Assembly (NCBI GenBank): GCA_024998685.1
Contig: JACOEH010000001.1
Location: forward strand, 1 to 64,000
Source of the DNA: Nitrospira sp.
GTDB taxonomy: Bacteria > Nitrospirota > Nitrospiria > Nitrospirales > Nitrospiraceae
Direction: 5' to 3'
DNA: 64,000 bases
Under the pieces are notes generated by a model, which was not told the origin of the DNA, made no database searches, and worked only from the letters and a program-made list of their open reading frames with translations. This document shows positions 62,301 through 64,000 of the stretch, piece after piece. The position numbers were made by a program, and so were the translations under genes. Every line of letters begins with the position of its first letter. The first letter of the stretch is position 1.

Positions 62301-64000
62301 CCTCTAATGCCGTTGTACGCACCCGTGTCATCAACTCGTTGAATGTCGGATCGCCGGAGAGATCGGTACGCAAGATGAGTGTATTGACGAACGAACCGAT
62401 GATCGATTCGACCGCGGATTGAGTTCGGTTGGCTATCGGGGAACCTACGGCCACATCGGGTTGCCCGGAATAGCGACTCAAGAGAATCTGGAAACAAGCC
62501 AATAGGGTCATGAACACCGTCGCATTGTGTTCGGCGCTGAATTCCTTCAGTCGCTCGATCAACGACGTGGGCAACTCCAGCATGCAATGTGAACCGTTGA
62601 ATGTTTGCACGACGGGCCGCGGGTAATCGGTCGGCAACGAAAGCTTGGAAAGTCCGTCCAGCTTCTTCTGCCAATAATCCGATTGTGTGCCGAGCCGGTC
62701 GTCGGTCAAGCAACGACGCTGCCACACCGCATAGTCGGCATACTGAAGAAGGATCGGCTTGGCGGTAGGAATTTCTCTTCGGCAAAACGCATTGTAGAAG
62801 AATGCAAACTCATGCCCGATGATCCCGAACGACCACTGGTCTCCGATGATATGATGCATCGTGAGCACCAGCACATGGTCCTCGGGCTCGATCTCAATCA
62901 AAAGGAATCGGGCCAGAGGACCTTTCTCGAGATCGAACGGCTGATTCGCTTCCTGCTCCACGAGCCGAGCCGCATGCTGTCGACGTTGGTCGAGGGGCAG
63001 TGCCTGAAGATCCATTTCGACCCAATGAGGAGAGCGAAAGGGATGGACCATTTGGACGGGCCCCTCACCCCTCATCATGAACGTCGTTCTAAATGCCTCA
63101 TGTCGGCTACAGATGGCATCGATCGTACTCCGGAGAGCCGCTTTGTCGAGCCGTCCCATCTGCCGCGAAGCGAACGGCATGTTATACGCCGTGCTGTGAG
63201 GAGCCAGCCGATACATCAGCCACATGCGTTGCTGAGAATAAGAAAGGGGAAGCGGCTGATCTCTGGGCACCGGAACGATCGGTGGCATTACGAAAGTGTT
63301 GTGCTCCCTCTGTCGCAACCGCGTCACTTCCTCGGCCAACGCCGCGATCGTCGGTCGCTCAAAAAGCGCCTGGAGCGAGACATCGACTTCAAACAGCTCG
63401 CGTATCCGGGAGACGAGCTGAGTCGCGACCAGGGAGTGACCGCCATGCTCGAAGAAGTGGTCGTGGATGCCTGCCTCGGGGACTTGAAGCACGGATTTCC
63501 AGAGTTCAGCCAAGGATTCTTCGACCAGATTTCTCGGAGCAATCCTGGTTGCCGCCAGACCGGCTGCTTGGTTCGGAACGGGAAGAGCGTGTCGACTCAC
63601 TTTTCCGGCGGCATTGAGCGGCATCGTTTCAAGCCACACAATGACGGAGGGCACCATGTAGTGCGGTAATCGCGCGGCAAGATGACTGCGAATCTGATCG
63701 ACCCTTTTCCTCAGCGACGACTCGCCGGCGACATAACCCACCAATCGATGCTGGTCCGGTTTATCCTGCCGAAGCAGCACCGCCGCTTGATGCACGCCCG
63801 GGAAGTTACTCAACACATACTCGATTTCTCCCAGCTCGATCCGATAACCGCGCAGCTTAACTTGTTGATCTACCCGGCCGAGAAACTCGACATTGCCGTC
63901 GGTGCGATGGCGAGCCAGGTCACCGGTCCGATAGAGCCTGGAGCCGACTACGTAGGGATTCGCAACAAATCGCTCTTGGGTCAGCTGCGGCCGGTTGACG
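59284..64000 (-). CDS. Non-ribosomal peptide synthetase, partial: (A)-T-C-A-T-TE, runs off right edge
   Basis: [11 protein letters not shown] and [11 protein letters not shown] carrier motifs, [13 protein letters not shown] condensation motif, [28 protein letters not shown] adenylation motif, terminal [15 protein letters not shown] thioesterase motif. Confidence 0.97.
   Translation of the reverse strand, partial: [1571 protein letters not shown]

Overview
64 kb window that looks like part of a Nitrospira-like chromosome (taxonomy inferred from gene content only). Left to right: the distal end of a type I restriction-modification locus (hsdS 3' fragment, four-helix-bundle protein, RhuM-like protein, hsdR); a DUF433/DUF5615 toxin-antitoxin-like pair; SUMF1 and TVP38 genes; a frameshifted chimeric sensor kinase; a sulfide:quinone-reductase-like gene followed by an RND pump; a two-component/CheR cluster; a TolC-HlyD-ABC(x2)-permease(x2) efflux operon; a truncated F1-ATPase beta paralog with a lost Walker A lysine; a Usp / GreA-Rnk / MarC / acetate kinase / phosphoketolase / FtsH block; an Mla/MCE lipid transport operon; more kinases and LuxR regulators; and, on the minus strand, an Sfp-type PPTase next to an NRPS that runs off the right edge. 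The observations I rate highest are: (1) a shared palindrome GCGACAG-N14-CTGTYGC found three times in intergenic DNA, each followed 70-91 nt later by a sigma54-like -24/-12 element; (2) several families of short palindromic interspersed repeats, some of which encode in-frame protein segments (HsdR insertion, kinase-to-receiver linkers, CheR N-terminus), with one family bracketing the four-helix-bundle gene like a cassette; (3) an NRPS terminal thioesterase with a Cys nucleophile motif (GACTGG); (4) a dead ATPase beta remnant; and (5) small Cys-rich ORFs, one of them below the ORF-track cutoff. No rRNA, tRNA, CRISPR array or transposase gene was recognised. All homology statements are from memory and motif reading; no searches were run.
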